Assembly (NCBI RefSeq): GCF_014595955.1
Contig: NZ_JABVCF010000008.1
Span: forward strand, 1-64,000
DNA: 64,000 nt
Source of the DNA: Pseudaminobacter soli (ex Zhang et al. 2022)
GTDB taxonomy: Bacteria; Pseudomonadota; Alphaproteobacteria; Rhizobiales; Rhizobiaceae
Direction: 5' to 3'
The translations under genes and the position numbers were made by a program. Below the pieces are notes generated by a model. It saw nothing but the letters and a program-made list of their open reading frames with translations, was not told the DNA's origin and searched no databases. This document shows, one piece after another, positions 43,693 to 53,500 of this stretch (position 1 is its first letter; each line of letters starts with the position of its first letter).

Positions 43693-44694
43693 ATGCAGGC
43701 AGCGGAAGATGAGGTCCTGGCTGGCCTGTCCGCCCTCGGACTGCTGCAGCTTGGGGAGCGACCCGTGCTCGAGCCGCTCGGCGGCGGCGTGTCGTCCGAG
43801 ATCTGGAAGGTTTCGACCGCCGCGGGCGATCTTTGCGTGAAGCGCGCGCTCGCGCGCCTGAAGGTCGCCGCCGTCTGGGAGGCGCCGCTGGAGCGAAGCC
43901 ATTTCGAAGCCGAGTGGATGCGGGTTGCGGGGGAGATCCGGCCGGACAATGTTCCCGAACTGATCGCCGAGGACGTGAAGCGTCACCTCGTCGTGATGCG
44001 CTACCTGCCGCCCAAGCAGTATCGCTTGTGGAAATCGATGCTGCGCGACGGCGAAGCGGACGTCGCCTGCGCCGTCGAAGTCGGTCGGGTGCTGGCCGCG
44101 ATCCATGCGGCGACCGCCGACGATCCGGCGATCGCCAGGCGCTTCCCCACCGACGCTGCGTTCCATGCAATCCGGCTGGAGCCCTATCTGGAGGCGACGG
44201 CGCGCGTCCATGCGGAAGCCGCGCCGCGCCTGATGCAGCTTTCCGCCGCAACGGCGGCGACGCGCCGCTGCCTCGTCCACGGCGACGTCAGCCCGAAGAA
44301 CATGCTGGTCGGGCCGCACGGGCCTGTCATTCTCGACGCGGAATGCGCCTGGTTCGGCGAACCGGCCTTCGACCTCGCCTTCGTACTCAATCACCTGCTG
44401 CTGAAATGTCTGTGGACACCGTCCGCCAGCGCCGGCTTCCTGGCCTGCTTCGAGGCGCTGTGGCAAGCCTATGCGGCGGGGGTGACATGGGAGCCGCCCG
44501 CGTCGATCGACGCGCGGGTGGCGGCCCTGCTCCCCGGCCTGATGCTGGCGCGGATCGACGGCAAGTCGCCGGTCGAATACATCACGGCGAGCGCGCAGAA
44601 GGACAAGGTGCGCGGCTTCACCATTCCGCTCCTGAGGGAACCGGTTGGTCGCCCGATCGAGATCGCGGAGCGCTGGCGAGAGGAACTAGCATGA
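43693..44694 (+). CDS. APH/choline-kinase-fold phosphotransferase
   Basis: A small-molecule kinase homologue of 333 residues. Catalytic loop LVHGDVSPKNMLV (H-G-D-x-x-x-x-N) near 196 and the metal motif ILDAECAWFGEPAFDLAF near 216; the nucleotide lysine is probably in LCVKRALAR. All catalytic residues are present. The ATG of the enolase-like gene overlaps its stop (ATGA), so kinase and enolase homologue are made together. That suggests the kinase makes the phosphorylated substrate of the second enzyme. Confidence 0.85.
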   Translation: MQAAEDEVLAGLSALGLLQLGERPVLEPLGGGVSSEIWKVSTAAGDLCVKRALARLKVAAVWEAPLERSHFEAEWMRVAGEIRPDNVPELIAEDVKRHLVVMRYLPPKQYRLWKSMLRDGEADVACAVEVGRVLAAIHAATADDPAIARRFPTDAAFHAIRLEPYLEATARVHAEAAPRLMQLSAATAATRRCLVHGDVSPKNMLVGPHGPVILDAECAWFGEPAFDLAFVLNHLLLKCLWTPSASAGFLACFEALWQAYAAGVTWEPPASIDARVAALLPGLMLARIDGKSPVEYITASAQKDKVRGFTIPLLREPVGRPIEIAERWREELA

Positions 44695-45974
44695 AGACCA
44701 GGATCGCACGCGTATCGGCCCGGCGCGTCTGGGATTCGCGAGGCCGTCCCACCATCGAGGTCGAGATCGGGCTCACAGGCGGTGCCTGTGGCCGGGCCAT
44801 TGCCCCGGCGGGTGCTTCCACCGGCACAGGCGAGGCGATCGACCTGCGTGACGGCGGGCCGAGCTTTGGCGGCATGGACGTCAAACGTGCGCTTGCCGGG
44901 ATAGATCGCGAGATCGCGCCTGCGCTGGTCGGCATGGATGCCATTGATCAAGGTGGCATAGACCTGCGGCTGATCGCGCTCGACGGCACGCCGAACAAGG
45001 CTAGACTTGGCGGGAACGCATTGATCGCCACCTCGATGGCGGCTGCGCATGCCGCAGCGGCCGGACTAGGCCTGCCGCTCTGGAAGTATCTCAGTGGCGG
45101 CGCCGAGCCAGGGTGGATTCCACTTCCCGAGATCCAGATCTTCGGCGGCGGCGCCCATGCCGGGCGGCGGATCGACATACAGGACCTGATGGTGGTCGCC
45201 GTCGGGGCGCAGGACTTCGCCACCGCGCTCGACTGGACGGCGGAGGTGTACCGGTGCGCCGGAAGACTGCTTGCGAACAAGGGCCGACTCGCCGGGGTTG
45301 CCGACGAGGGCGGCTACTGGCCGATGTTGGACTCCAACGAGGAAGCGCTTTCGCTACTGCTGCACGCAATCGAGGTTGCGGGCTTCCGGCCGGGCGAGGA
45401 TGTAGCCATCTCGCTCGACATCGCGGCGAGCGAATTCGGCCGGGAGGGCCTATATCGGCTGGATCGGGAAGGCCGGATCTTCTCGCGAGACGAGATGATC
45501 GAGATGCTGATCGACTGGATAAACAAGTATCCGATCGTCTCCATCGAGGATCCGCTGGCCGAGGACGACGAGGCGGGGCTGGTCGCCTTTACCCGCGCGG
45601 TGGGCGACCGGTTGCAGGTGATCGGCGACGACTTTCTGGTCACGAATGCGCAACGGGTTCGTCGCGCGGCCGCAGTGGGAGCGTGCAATTCCGTGCTGAT
45701 CAAGCCGAACCAGGCAGGCACGCTCACGGAGACGCGGGCCGCATTGGATGCGGCGCGCGACAGCGGCTATTCCGCGGTCGTGTCGGCGCGGTCAGGCGAG
45801 ACCGAGGACGTCACCATCGTCCACCTCGCGGTCGGCTGGGGTGTCCCGCAGCTCAAGGTCGGCTCCTTCACCCGCTCCGAGCGGATGGCGAAGTGGAACG
45901 AGGGCCTACGCATTTCCGAGTCGCTCCCCACCGGCGGCGCCTTGCCGCCGCGGGCATCGCTGCCGTGGGGATGA
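44691..45974 (+). CDS. Enolase paralogue with altered active site
   Basis: A protein of the enolase family, 427 residues, in full alignment with E. coli enolase by motif. Kept: GASTG (41-45), H156 in GGAHAG, E206 in DEGGY, metal ligands D243, E286 and D314, lysines K338 (IKPNQAGTLTET) and K401 (AKWNE), and R367-S368. Changed: the catalytic-loop glutamate E168 is D165 (DIQDLM) and the substrate histidine H370 is A366 (SARSGETED). The gene is coupled to a kinase gene in a catabolic cluster. It is probably not the glycolytic enolase but an enzyme for another phosphorylated acid. Confidence 0.85.
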   Translation: MKTRIARVSARRVWDSRGRPTIEVEIGLTGGACGRAIAPAGASTGTGEAIDLRDGGPSFGGMDVKRALAGIDREIAPALVGMDAIDQGGIDLRLIALDGTPNKARLGGNALIATSMAAAHAAAAGLGLPLWKYLSGGAEPGWIPLPEIQIFGGGAHAGRRIDIQDLMVVAVGAQDFATALDWTAEVYRCAGRLLANKGRLAGVADEGGYWPMLDSNEEALSLLLHAIEVAGFRPGEDVAISLDIAASEFGREGLYRLDREGRIFSRDEMIEMLIDWINKYPIVSIEDPLAEDDEAGLVAFTRAVGDRLQVIGDDFLVTNAQRVRRAAAVGACNSVLIKPNQAGTLTETRAALDAARDSGYSAVVSARSGETEDVTIVHLAVGWGVPQLKVGSFTRSERMAKWNEGLRISESLPTGGALPPRASLPWG

Positions 45975-45999
45975 CTGTTAACTTGGCCGGCAGGCCCCG

Positions 46000-46197
46000 T
46001 TACGCCGCGCTGGCGGGATAGCCCGCGGCTTCAAGAGCCTGGCTCACCCTCGCAAGTTCCGCAGTGGTTTCGACCTCCACCGTGCGGGAAGAGACATCGA
46101 CATTCACCGAGGCCGCAGCGTCGATGCTCTGGACGGCCTTGGTCACCGACGCCACGCAATGGCCGCAGCTCATATCCGGTACTTTCAGCTTCAGCAC
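46000..46197 (-). CDS. copZ: Copper chaperone, CopZ-like HMA protein
   Basis: A cytoplasmic heavy-metal-associated domain of 65 residues: LKLKVPDMSCGHCVASVTKAV with the MxCxxC site, then a ferredoxin-like fold. It carries Cu(I) to the exporter. The GTG at 46197 is chosen: it has CAGGAG 9 bases upstream. The earlier GTG at 46233 falls inside the -10 box of the CueR-type promoter and cannot be on the message. The gene is divergent from copA. Confidence 0.88.
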   Translation of the reverse strand: MLKLKVPDMSCGHCVASVTKAVQSIDAAASVNVDVSSRTVEVETTAELARVSQALEAAGYPASAA

Positions 46198-46230
46198 TCT
46201 TGGTTCTCCTGAGTTGGTTTGGCTTGCACT

Positions 46231-46261
46231 CACATGGGGTTTCCCCCTGCTGGAAGGTCAA
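46231..46261 (-). promoter_or_regulatory. CueR-type promoter of copZ
   Basis: On the minus strand TTGACC (-35, 46261-46256), a 19-bp spacer, CATGTG (-10). The spacer carries the MerR-family dyad ACCTTCCAG ... GGAAACC at 46258-46238. The overlong 19-bp spacer is the hallmark of MerR-family activation. Confidence 0.75.
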
Positions 46262-46311
46262 GGCCTTTTCGACGAGTCTGGAAAAGACGCTGAAACTTCT
46301 CAATTGAGGCA

Positions 46312-46342
46312 TTGACCTTCCAGCGACTGGAAACCCTACCTC
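46312..46342 (+). promoter_or_regulatory. CueR-type promoter of copA
   Basis: TTGACC (-35, 46312-46317), a 19-bp spacer, TACCTC (-10, 46337-46342). The dyad ACCTTCCAGCGACTGGAAAC lies at 46315-46334 and matches the copZ box except in the centre. No cueR gene is in the window. Confidence 0.8.
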
Positions 46343-46379
46343 GAAGGCACTGGTCGTTTCGGAAAAAGGAGTGAGCGCC

Positions 46380-48947
46380 ATGAACGCTCCGGTAAAGTTA
46401 GAGAGTGGAGGCTTGAGCCAGAGTTTTCCCATCGAGGGAATGACCTGCGCCTCCTGCGTGCGGCGGGTTGAGCAAGCCATCGGCAAGGTTCCCGGCGTGG
46501 CCTCCGCATCGGTCAATCTCGCGACCGAACGCGCCGACGTCACCTATGAGGGCAGCCCGCAGACCAACGCCGTGGTCAAGGCGATCCAGGCGGCGGGCTA
46601 CGAAGTGCCGGCCGAAGCATCCGAATTCGAGATCGAAGGGATGACCTGCGCCTCCTGTGTGCGACGAGTGGAGCAGGCCATCAGGGCGGTGCCGGGCGTG
46701 CTCGACGCATCGGTGAATCTCGCGACGGAACGCGCCACCGTAACTGTCGCCGGCGCCATCCCTGTCACTGCGGTGGAAGCTGCCGTGCGGAACGCCGGCT
46801 ACGAAGCAAGGCTCGCAAGCGCCGCCTCCGATGCAGCCCAGCGGCGCGAGGAAGCGAAGGAGGCAGAGCTCGGACAGCTCCGGCGCGACCTGTCGATCGC
46901 CGCGGTCCTGACGCTGCCGATCTTCCTGATCGACATGGGGATACACCTCTTCCCCGGTTTTCATCACTGGCTGGGCATGACCGTGGGCGACAGGGCCGTC
47001 TATGTGCTCTTCTTCGTACTTGCGACCATCGTCCAGTTCGGTCCCGGCCTGCGCTTCTATCGCAAGGGTGTTCCGGCGCTGCTGCGACTTGCCCCCGACA
47101 TGAACTCGCTGGTCGTAATCGGCACCAGCGCCGCGTGGACCTACTCCGTGGTGGCGACCTTCCTGCCGTCCATACTGCCTGCGGGAACGGTGAACGTCTA
47201 TTTCGAGGCATCCGCCGTTATCGTCACCCTCATACTGCTCGGCCGGTATCTGGAGGCGAAGGCGAAGGGGCGCACCAGCGAGGCCATCAAGCGCCTCATG
47301 GGCCTGCAGGCGAAGTCGGCGCGCGTGGAGCGTGACGGTGCATTTGTCGACGTGCCGCTCGAAGACGTTCGGGTGGGCGACGTCGTCCAGGTGCGCCCGG
47401 GCGACAAGGTGCCGGTCGACGGCATCGTGCTGCGGGGCGCTTCCTTCGTCGACGAAGCCATGATCTCCGGCGAGCCCGTGCCGGTCTCCAAGGGCGAAGG
47501 CGCGGAGGTGATCGGCGGCACCATCAACAAGACGGGGAGCTTCGTCTTCCGCGCCGCCAAGGTCGGGGCCGACACTCTGCTGGCGCAGATCATCCGCATG
47601 GTGGAAGCGGCGCAGGGCTCCAAGCTACCCATCCAGGCGATGGTGGACCGGGTCACCGCGTGGTTCGTGCCGGCGGTCATGGTGGCGGCCGCCCTCACCT
47701 TCGTGGTCTGGCTGGTGTTCGGGCCCGAGCCGGCGCTCACCTTCGGCCTCGCCAACGCCGTCGCCGTCCTTATCATCGCCTGCCCTTGCGCAATGGGCCT
47801 GGCCACCCCGACCTCGATCATGGTCGGCACCGGGCGAGCCGCGGAGCTCGGCATCCTGTTCCGCAACGGCGAGGCGCTGCAAACGCTGCGCAGCTCCCAG
47901 GTTGTCGCGGTGGACAAGACAGGGACGCTGACGCTCGGCCGACCCGAACTGACGGATTTCATCGTCGCGGAAGGTTTTCACCCGGACGAGGCGCTGTCGC
48001 TGATCGCATCCGTGGAAGCGCAGTCGGAACACCCGATCGCCGCGGCAATCACGAATGGGGCGAAGAACCGCGAGCTTCAGCTTGAGGAGGCGCAGGATTT
48101 TGAAGCGGTGCCCGGTTTCGGAGCTACGGCGATCGTCGCGGGCCGGCAGGTCGCGGTGGGGGCGGACCGCTACATGGAGAGGCTAGGCGTGGATGTCGGC
48201 GCGTTCCGCGACCAAGCCAGCGAGTTCGGCCGCAAGGCGAAAACGCCGCTCTATGCAGCGATCAACGGGCAACTTGCAGCGGTGCTCGCCGTGGCCGATC
48301 CGATGAAACCGACGACGCCTCAGGCGATCCGGGCGCTGCACGAACTCGGCCTCAAGGTGGCGATGATCACCGGCGACAATCGGCGCACCGCTGAGGCGAT
48401 CGCCGCCGAGTTGGGGATCGACGAGGTCGTCGCGGAGGTGCTCCCAGACGGCAAGGTCGAGGCCATACGGCGGCTGCGCGCCGGAAACCGCGTAGTTACC
48501 TTCGTCGGTGACGGCATCAATGACGCGCCGGCGCTCGCCGAGGCCGATGTCGGCATCGCCATCGGAACGGGAACGGACATCGCCATCGAGAGCGCCGACG
48601 TCGTGCTGATGTCGGGCGACCTCAACGGGGTGGCCAATGCGATCGGGCTATCCAAGGCGACGATCGAGAACATCCGGCAGAACCTGTTCTGGGCCTTCGC
48701 CTACAACACAGTGCTCATCCCGGTCGCGGCCGGCGCGCTCTATCCGTTGTGGGGGATCCTGCTCTCGCCGCAACTGGCGGCCGGCGCCATGGCGCTGTCC
48801 AGCGTCTTCGTGGTCGGCAACGCGATGCGGCTGAAGCGCTACAAGGCGCCGCTCCAGTCGCCGGATGCCGGATCGGGAGAGGCCTCGGCGACGGCCCGTA
48901 GCTTGGGAACTAAAGGCGTCAGCCCGGCCGCATCGAGCGGAAGGTGA
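46380..48947 (+). CDS. copA: Cu(I)-exporting P1B-type ATPase
   Basis: It pumps Cu(I) (or Ag(I)) out of the cytoplasm. The 855 residues hold two HMA domains ([19 protein letters not shown] near 18 and a second GMTCASC near 88), eight membrane helices with the CPC motif in [15 protein letters not shown], the phosphorylation site DKTGTLT, the TGDN motif in MITGDNRRT, and the hinge [16 protein letters not shown]. The SEHP motif is present (QSEHPIAAA). ATG at 46380 has AAAGGAG upstream. The 3' end overlaps the convergent AlkB gene by 29 bp. Confidence 0.96.
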   Translation: MNAPVKLESGGLSQSFPIEGMTCASCVRRVEQAIGKVPGVASASVNLATERADVTYEGSPQTNAVVKAIQAAGYEVPAEASEFEIEGMTCASCVRRVEQAIRAVPGVLDASVNLATERATVTVAGAIPVTAVEAAVRNAGYEARLASAASDAAQRREEAKEAELGQLRRDLSIAAVLTLPIFLIDMGIHLFPGFHHWLGMTVGDRAVYVLFFVLATIVQFGPGLRFYRKGVPALLRLAPDMNSLVVIGTSAAWTYSVVATFLPSILPAGTVNVYFEASAVIVTLILLGRYLEAKAKGRTSEAIKRLMGLQAKSARVERDGAFVDVPLEDVRVGDVVQVRPGDKVPVDGIVLRGASFVDEAMISGEPVPVSKGEGAEVIGGTINKTGSFVFRAAKVGADTLLAQIIRMVEAAQGSKLPIQAMVDRVTAWFVPAVMVAAALTFVVWLVFGPEPALTFGLANAVAVLIIACPCAMGLATPTSIMVGTGRAAELGILFRNGEALQTLRSSQVVAVDKTGTLTLGRPELTDFIVAEGFHPDEALSLIASVEAQSEHPIAAAITNGAKNRELQLEEAQDFEAVPGFGATAIVAGRQVAVGADRYMERLGVDVGAFRDQASEFGRKAKTPLYAAINGQLAAVLAVADPMKPTTPQAIRALHELGLKVAMITGDNRRTAEAIAAELGIDEVVAEVLPDGKVEAIRRLRAGNRVVTFVGDGINDAPALAEADVGIAIGTGTDIAIESADVVLMSGDLNGVANAIGLSKATIENIRQNLFWAFAYNTVLIPVAAGALYPLWGILLSPQLAAGAMALSSVFVVGNAMRLKRYKAPLQSPDAGSGEASATARSLGTKGVSPAASSGR

Positions 48948-49494
48948 TGGAGTAGCGCAGCGTCTCCACCGGCGGGATGCTGTGCTGCCATTCGGTGCGG
49001 GACGGCCCGCGCAGAAGGTAGGCGGAGCCGGGATCGACCGTCATCGAGGCGCGCTCCCAGCCTGCCCCCTTGCGGCGGCGGAAGCGAAAATTGCAGGGCG
49101 AGCCCAGCGATATGCCGATCACGTCGTCGAACACGGCCTTGTCCTTGTGCCAGCCGATGCCGGCGCCCGGCTCGTATTCGGTCACGAGCACATGCTGGAC
49201 CAGCGCCTCGTCTATCCCGGCGAAATCGGCAGCGCGCCGGCGAAGCGGATCGAGGAAATCCGGCATCGGCTCGCCGCGCTGCAGCGCCTCCCTGGAAAAA
49301 TCGTAGCGCCAGCCGAAGGAGATCGTCCGCCGCTTGCCCAAAAAGCCCTTGAACTCGAAGTTCTTGAACGGAAGGTCCTGGATCCTGTCGATCAGACCGG
49401 ACTGCTCTGCAGGGGAAAGCAGGTCAGGCTGATACTTCAGCCCTGCAGGTATAGGAGGAGAAGGACGTTCGAAGAAATCGAGTTGCGCGCTCAT
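48919..49494 (-). CDS. alkB: AlkB-family 2-oxoglutarate dioxygenase
   Basis: An iron/2-oxoglutarate oxygenase that removes methyl groups from damaged nucleic acid bases, 191 residues. Iron ligands: H and D in [20 protein letters not shown], and H in [19 protein letters not shown], which also carries the oxoglutarate arginine. The nucleotide-recognition lid ([15 protein letters not shown]) is like the ALKBH2/8 type more than E. coli AlkB. No ada or other adaptive-response gene is nearby. It is a single gene on its strand. Confidence 0.88.
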   Translation of the reverse strand: MSAQLDFFERPSPPIPAGLKYQPDLLSPAEQSGLIDRIQDLPFKNFEFKGFLGKRRTISFGWRYDFSREALQRGEPMPDFLDPLRRRAADFAGIDEALVQHVLVTEYEPGAGIGWHKDKAVFDDVIGISLGSPCNFRFRRRKGAGWERASMTVDPGSAYLLRGPSRTEWQHSIPPVETLRYSITFRSMRPG

Positions 49495-49608
49495 CGTGAC
49501 AGGTTGAGATGGCTATCTTCGCTCACACCTGAACTGTCTGACTGCGGCGCGGTTCCTGCAAGTACCGCGCCGTCTGCATGACCTCTCATTTATGCGCAGG
49601 ACGGCCCC

Positions 49609-50439
49609 TCATGCAGCCCGGCGGCGCGCGAGCCTCGCCCGGATGCTCTCCACGTCGGCCCGGGGCGTCGCTGCGAACAGGGTCTTGGTGTAGCTGTGCT
49701 GCGGATTGGAGAAGACCTCGTCGCGGCTGCCATATTCCACCGCCTCGCCGAAATACATCACCATCACCTCGTCGGCGATGTAGCGGACCACCGACAGGTC
49801 GTGGCTGATGAACACGTAGGTCAGCCCGAACTCCTCCTGCAGGTCGGCCAGCAGATTGAGCACCTGCGCCTGCACCGAGAGGTCGAGGGCCGACACCGGC
49901 TCGTCGAGCACCAGAAGGCTCGGGTTGAGCATCAGCGCGCGAGCGATCGCGATGCGCTGACGCTGGCCGCCCGAGAACATGTGCGGATAGCGGTTGAAGT
50001 GCTCGTGACCGAGCCCGACTTTCTTGAGCATGCGCATGGCAAGCTCGCGCCGTTCCTCCGCGCCCTTGTCGGTATTGATGATCAGCGGCTCCTGCAGGAC
50101 GTCGCCGATCTTCTGGCGCGGATTGAGCGAACCGTAGGGGTTCTGGAATACGATCTGCACCTTGCGCCTCAGTTCGGGCGTCAGCCGCTGGCGGGCGATG
50201 TCCACTTTCTGGCCCTCAATGAGAAGCTCGCCGGCCGTCGCCTCGTCGATCAGCGTGATGATGCGGGCCAGCGTGGATTTTCCGCAGCCGCTCTCGCCGA
50301 CGATCGCCAGCGTCTTGCCCTTCTCCACCTTGAAGCTCACGCCCTTCACAGCGTGGATGGTGCGGGCCTTGCCGAACACGCCACCACGGACGTGATAGTC
50401 GCGGACGATATTCCTTCCCTCGACAATGATCTCGCTCAT
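49609..50439 (-). CDS. dppF: Peptide ABC transporter ATPase, DppF type
   Basis: The second ATPase of the peptide importer, 276 residues from the ATG at 50439, which overlaps the stop of dppD by four bases. The frame continues upstream inside dppD and that part is not real. Walker A IVGESGCGKST, Q-loop QNPYGSLNPR, signature MFSGGQRQRIAIARAL, Walker B LLVLDEPVSALD and the H-loop ISHDLSVVRYIA are all intact. The oligopeptide-type C-terminal metal-binding cysteines are not seen in its short C-terminus. Confidence 0.9.
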   Translation of the reverse strand: MSEIIVEGRNIVRDYHVRGGVFGKARTIHAVKGVSFKVEKGKTLAIVGESGCGKSTLARIITLIDEATAGELLIEGQKVDIARQRLTPELRRKVQIVFQNPYGSLNPRQKIGDVLQEPLIINTDKGAEERRELAMRMLKKVGLGHEHFNRYPHMFSGGQRQRIAIARALMLNPSLLVLDEPVSALDLSVQAQVLNLLADLQEEFGLTYVFISHDLSVVRYIADEVMVMYFGEAVEYGSRDEVFSNPQHSYTKTLFAATPRADVESIRARLARRRAA

Positions 50440-51311
50440 ACGGGCGGCTCCATGATCGGGGTCTTTACGGCGGTCGCGGCCTCGGCTTCGATCATGAAGT
50501 CGCCGATGGTGGGCAGCCGATCGCCGGTGGCGTTCTCCGGCAGCGCCGAAAGCAGCGCCCTCGTGTAATTGCTCTTCGGATTCTCGAAGAGCGACAGTAC
50601 GTCCGCCTCCTCCATCTTGCGTCCTTTGTACTGGACGATCACCCGGTCGGCGGTCTCGGCGACCACGCCCATATTGTGGGTGATCATGATCAGCGCCATG
50701 CCGTGCTCCGCCTGGAGCCGCATGAGCAGGTCGAGGATCTGCTTCTGGATGGTAACGTCGAGCGCCGTGGTGGGCTCGTCGGCGATCAGCAGCTTCGGGT
50801 TGCAGGCGAGCGCAACCGCGATCATCACGCGCTGGCACTGGCCGCCGGACATCTGGTGCGGATAGGAAGAGAGCCTCTGTTCCGGGTCGGGGATGCCGAC
50901 CAACCTCAAGAGCTCGTTGGCGCGGGCACGGCGCGCCTTGCGGTCCAGTCCGAGATGCTCCTTCAAGACCTCCTCGATCTGGAAGCCGACCGTGAAGCAG
51001 GGATTGAGGCTCGCCATCGGCTCCTGGAAGATCATCGCCATGTCCTTGCCGATGATCTCGCGGCGCTGGGCCGGAGAAAGCGCGAGCAGATCGCGGCCCT
51101 GGAAGGTCATTTTGTCGGCGCTCACCTTCGCGGTCCAGGGCAAGAGCCCCATCACCGCGAGCATCGACACTGACTTGCCCGAGCCGGACTCGCCGACGAT
51201 GGCCAGCACTTCCCGCTCGCTGACGGCAAGCGAGACGCCGTCCACGGCGCGGAACGGGCCGGAGGCCGTCTGGAATTCCACAACCAGGTTTTCGATTTCG
51301 AGAAGGGGCAT
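50436..51311 (-). CDS. dppD: Peptide ABC transporter ATPase, DppD type
   Basis: The first ATPase of the importer, 291 residues. Walker [14 protein letters not shown]-loop [11 protein letters not shown], signature [15 protein letters not shown], Walker [13 protein letters not shown], and H-loop [11 protein letters not shown]. The signature has cysteine where arginine is commoner (GGQCQR). It follows dppC after five bases. The C-terminus ends in a short hydrophobic tail (KTPIMEPPV). Confidence 0.9.
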   Translation of the reverse strand: MPLLEIENLVVEFQTASGPFRAVDGVSLAVSEREVLAIVGESGSGKSVSMLAVMGLLPWTAKVSADKMTFQGRDLLALSPAQRREIIGKDMAMIFQEPMASLNPCFTVGFQIEEVLKEHLGLDRKARRARANELLRLVGIPDPEQRLSSYPHQMSGGQCQRVMIAVALACNPKLLIADEPTTALDVTIQKQILDLLMRLQAEHGMALIMITHNMGVVAETADRVIVQYKGRKMEEADVLSLFENPKSNYTRALLSALPENATGDRLPTIGDFMIEAEAATAVKTPIMEPPV

Positions 51312-51316
51312 TGCGC

Positions 51317-52228
51317 TCAGCTCCGCTTCAGCTTCGGATCGAGCGCATCCCTGAGCCCGTCGCCCATGAGGTTGATGGCCAGCACCGTGATCAGGATCGC
51401 GAGGCCTGGGAAGGTCACCACCCACCAGGCGCGCAGGATGAACTCCCGCGCCTCCGCCAGCATCGTGCCCCATTCCGGCGTCGGCGGCTGCGCGCCCATG
51501 CCGAGAAAGCCGAGCGCGGCCGCATCGAGGATCGCGTTCGAGAACGACAGCGTCGCCTGGACGATCAGAGGCGCCATGCAGTTGGGCAGGATGGTGCGGA
51601 ACATCAGTCGCATCGGACCTGCGCCGGCGACGCGCGCTGCGACCACATATTCCCGGTTCTTTTCGGACATCACTGCGGCACGCGTGAGGCGCACGAAATG
51701 CGGCTGCAGCACCAGCGCGATGGCGATCATCGCATTGGTGAGCCCCGGGCCGAGCACGGCCACGAGCACCAGCGCCAGCAGCAGCGACGGGAAAGCCAGG
51801 ATGATGTCCATGACGCGCATGATCGCCGTGTCGATCCAGCCGCCGACATAGCCGGCGATCACGCCGACCACGATGCCTCCTGTCAGAGCGAGCGTGGTGA
51901 CCACGATACCGATAAAGAGCGAGAACCGCGCGCCGTAAAGCAGGCGCGAGAGCATGTCGCGCCCAACCGCATCCGTGCCGAGCGCGTAGGCCGCCCTGCC
52001 ACCCTCCGCCCAGAATGGCGGGAGTAGAACCGCGTCGCGGTACTGCGCATTCGGCGCGTGCGGGGCAATCACCGGCGCCAGGATCGCCAACGCGACCAGG
52101 ATCAGGAACACCGCCAGGCCGATCACGGCGCCGCGGTTCTCGGAGAAATAATACCAGAACTCGGCCAGGCGGGCGCGGCGGGAGGGGTCGAGCGATACAG
52201 GCTCGGCGCTTACGGTTTGCGTGGCCAT
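51317..52228 (-). CDS. dppC: Peptide ABC transporter permease, DppC type
   Basis: An inner-membrane permease of 303 residues from the ATG at 52228. About six helices; an N-terminal OppC-type cytoplasmic segment precedes helix 1 (GAVIGLAVFLILVALAILAPVI). The EAA loop reads EYVVAARVAGAGPMRLMFRTILPN. The periplasmic loop after helix 1 has the family sequence LGTDAVGRDMLSRLLYGARFSL. It pairs with DppB. Confidence 0.92.
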   Translation of the reverse strand: MATQTVSAEPVSLDPSRRARLAEFWYYFSENRGAVIGLAVFLILVALAILAPVIAPHAPNAQYRDAVLLPPFWAEGGRAAYALGTDAVGRDMLSRLLYGARFSLFIGIVVTTLALTGGIVVGVIAGYVGGWIDTAIMRVMDIILAFPSLLLALVLVAVLGPGLTNAMIAIALVLQPHFVRLTRAAVMSEKNREYVVAARVAGAGPMRLMFRTILPNCMAPLIVQATLSFSNAILDAAALGFLGMGAQPPTPEWGTMLAEAREFILRAWWVVTFPGLAILITVLAINLMGDGLRDALDPKLKRS

Positions 52229-52238
52229 TCCCGTCCCC

Positions 52239-53243
52239 CTAGTGCCGGATGCGCGGGTTGATGAGGCCGTAGAGCAGATCGACGGCAAGGTTCACCAGCA
52301 TGATGATGCCGGCGATGATGAGCAGCCCGCCCTGGATGACGGGATAGTCGCGCTTGAACACCGAATCCACCATCCATTTGCCGATCCCGGGCCACGAGAA
52401 GATGGTCTCGGTCAGGATCGCACCGGCCATCAGGACGCCGACCTGCAGGCCGATCGTGGTGATCACCGGGATCATGGCGTTGCGCAGGGCATGGATCCCG
52501 ACGACGCGGAAGGGCGACAGTCCCTTGGCGCGAGCGGTACGGACATAGTCCTCGCTCAGCACCTCGAGCATGGCCGAGCGCGTCTGGCGGGCGATCACCG
52601 CGAGCGGAATGGTGGCGAGCACGATAGCCGGGAGGATCAGATGGCTCGCCGCTGACTTGAACGCACCCTGCTGCCCGGACAGAAGCGAGTCGATCAGCAT
52701 GAAGCCGGTCACCGAGGGAAAGAAGAACATCAGCGAGATGCGCCCCGACACCGGCGTCCACTGCAGGATGCCGGAGAACAGGATGATGAGAAGCAGGCCC
52801 CACCAGAAGATCGGCATGGAATAGCCGACCAGTGCCGCCCCCATGATCGTCTGGTCGAAGAAGGAACCGCGCTTGATCGCCGCGAATATCCCGGCGGGAA
52901 TGCCGAGGATGATCGCAATCAGGATCGCGCAGAGGGAAAGCTCGAGTGTGGCCGGGAACAGCTGGAAGAACTGGTCGAGAACCGAACTCTTGTTCGCGAT
53001 AGAAGTGCCGAAGTCGCCGCGCAGGATGCCCCAGAGGTAGTCGAGATACTGGATGACGATCGGCCGGTCGAAACCGAGCTGATGCGAAATCTGGGCGTGA
53101 CGCTCCGGCGACATCACCCGCTCACCGGACAGCAGTGCAACGGGATCCCCGGGCAGCATGCGGATGAATGAGAAGGCGATGACCGAGACCCCAATGAAGG
53201 TCGGGATCAAGACAGCCAACCGTTTGAGAAGAAAGCGAAGCAT
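52239..53243 (-). CDS. dppB: Peptide ABC transporter permease, DppB type
   Basis: The partner permease, 334 residues. N-terminus MLRFLLKRLAVLIPTFIGVS, the family segment MSPERHAQISHQLGFDRPIVIQYLDYL, and EAA loop EDYVRTARAKGLSPFRVVGIHALRN. It lies ten bases before dppC. The gap of about 260 bp before it, after dppA, contains a hairpin that may lower expression of the membrane components relative to the binding protein. Confidence 0.92.
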   Translation of the reverse strand: MLRFLLKRLAVLIPTFIGVSVIAFSFIRMLPGDPVALLSGERVMSPERHAQISHQLGFDRPIVIQYLDYLWGILRGDFGTSIANKSSVLDQFFQLFPATLELSLCAILIAIILGIPAGIFAAIKRGSFFDQTIMGAALVGYSMPIFWWGLLLIILFSGILQWTPVSGRISLMFFFPSVTGFMLIDSLLSGQQGAFKSAASHLILPAIVLATIPLAVIARQTRSAMLEVLSEDYVRTARAKGLSPFRVVGIHALRNAMIPVITTIGLQVGVLMAGAILTETIFSWPGIGKWMVDSVFKRDYPVIQGGLLIIAGIIMLVNLAVDLLYGLINPRIRH

Positions 53244-53455
53244 GTGGACTCCAGTGTCCGATGCGGCGCGCGGTCAGATCCGACCGCCCAGTCCGAAAAC
53301 GCGGGCGATTGAGTGACCCGCGAGGCCAACTCATCTGCCGTCGTCGGCGACCAACCTGTGCAGGAAGAGCGGCATCGCCCACTATGCCCCATCGCCATCA
53401 AGTGGAAATGGCGAATGCCGCGATTGGTCAAATATTGAGCGGCCATTTAGCAGAA

Positions 53456-53478
53456 GGGCGCCCGCATCGCGAGCGCCC
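53456..53478 (-). terminator. Intra-operon hairpin after dppA
   Basis: On the minus strand GGGCGC and GCGCCC pair over an 11-nt loop and are followed by a moderately T-rich stretch (TTCTGCTAAAT). It is weaker than a full terminator and fits partial attenuation or RNA-end protection. Confidence 0.45.
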
Positions 53479-53500
53479 ATTTGTCACGGTCTTGGTGCAA

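Noticed and set aside
43833-45974. 713-codon frame
   Set aside because: Its first half is a shifted reading of the kinase gene; only the part from 44691 (the enolase-like gene) is real.
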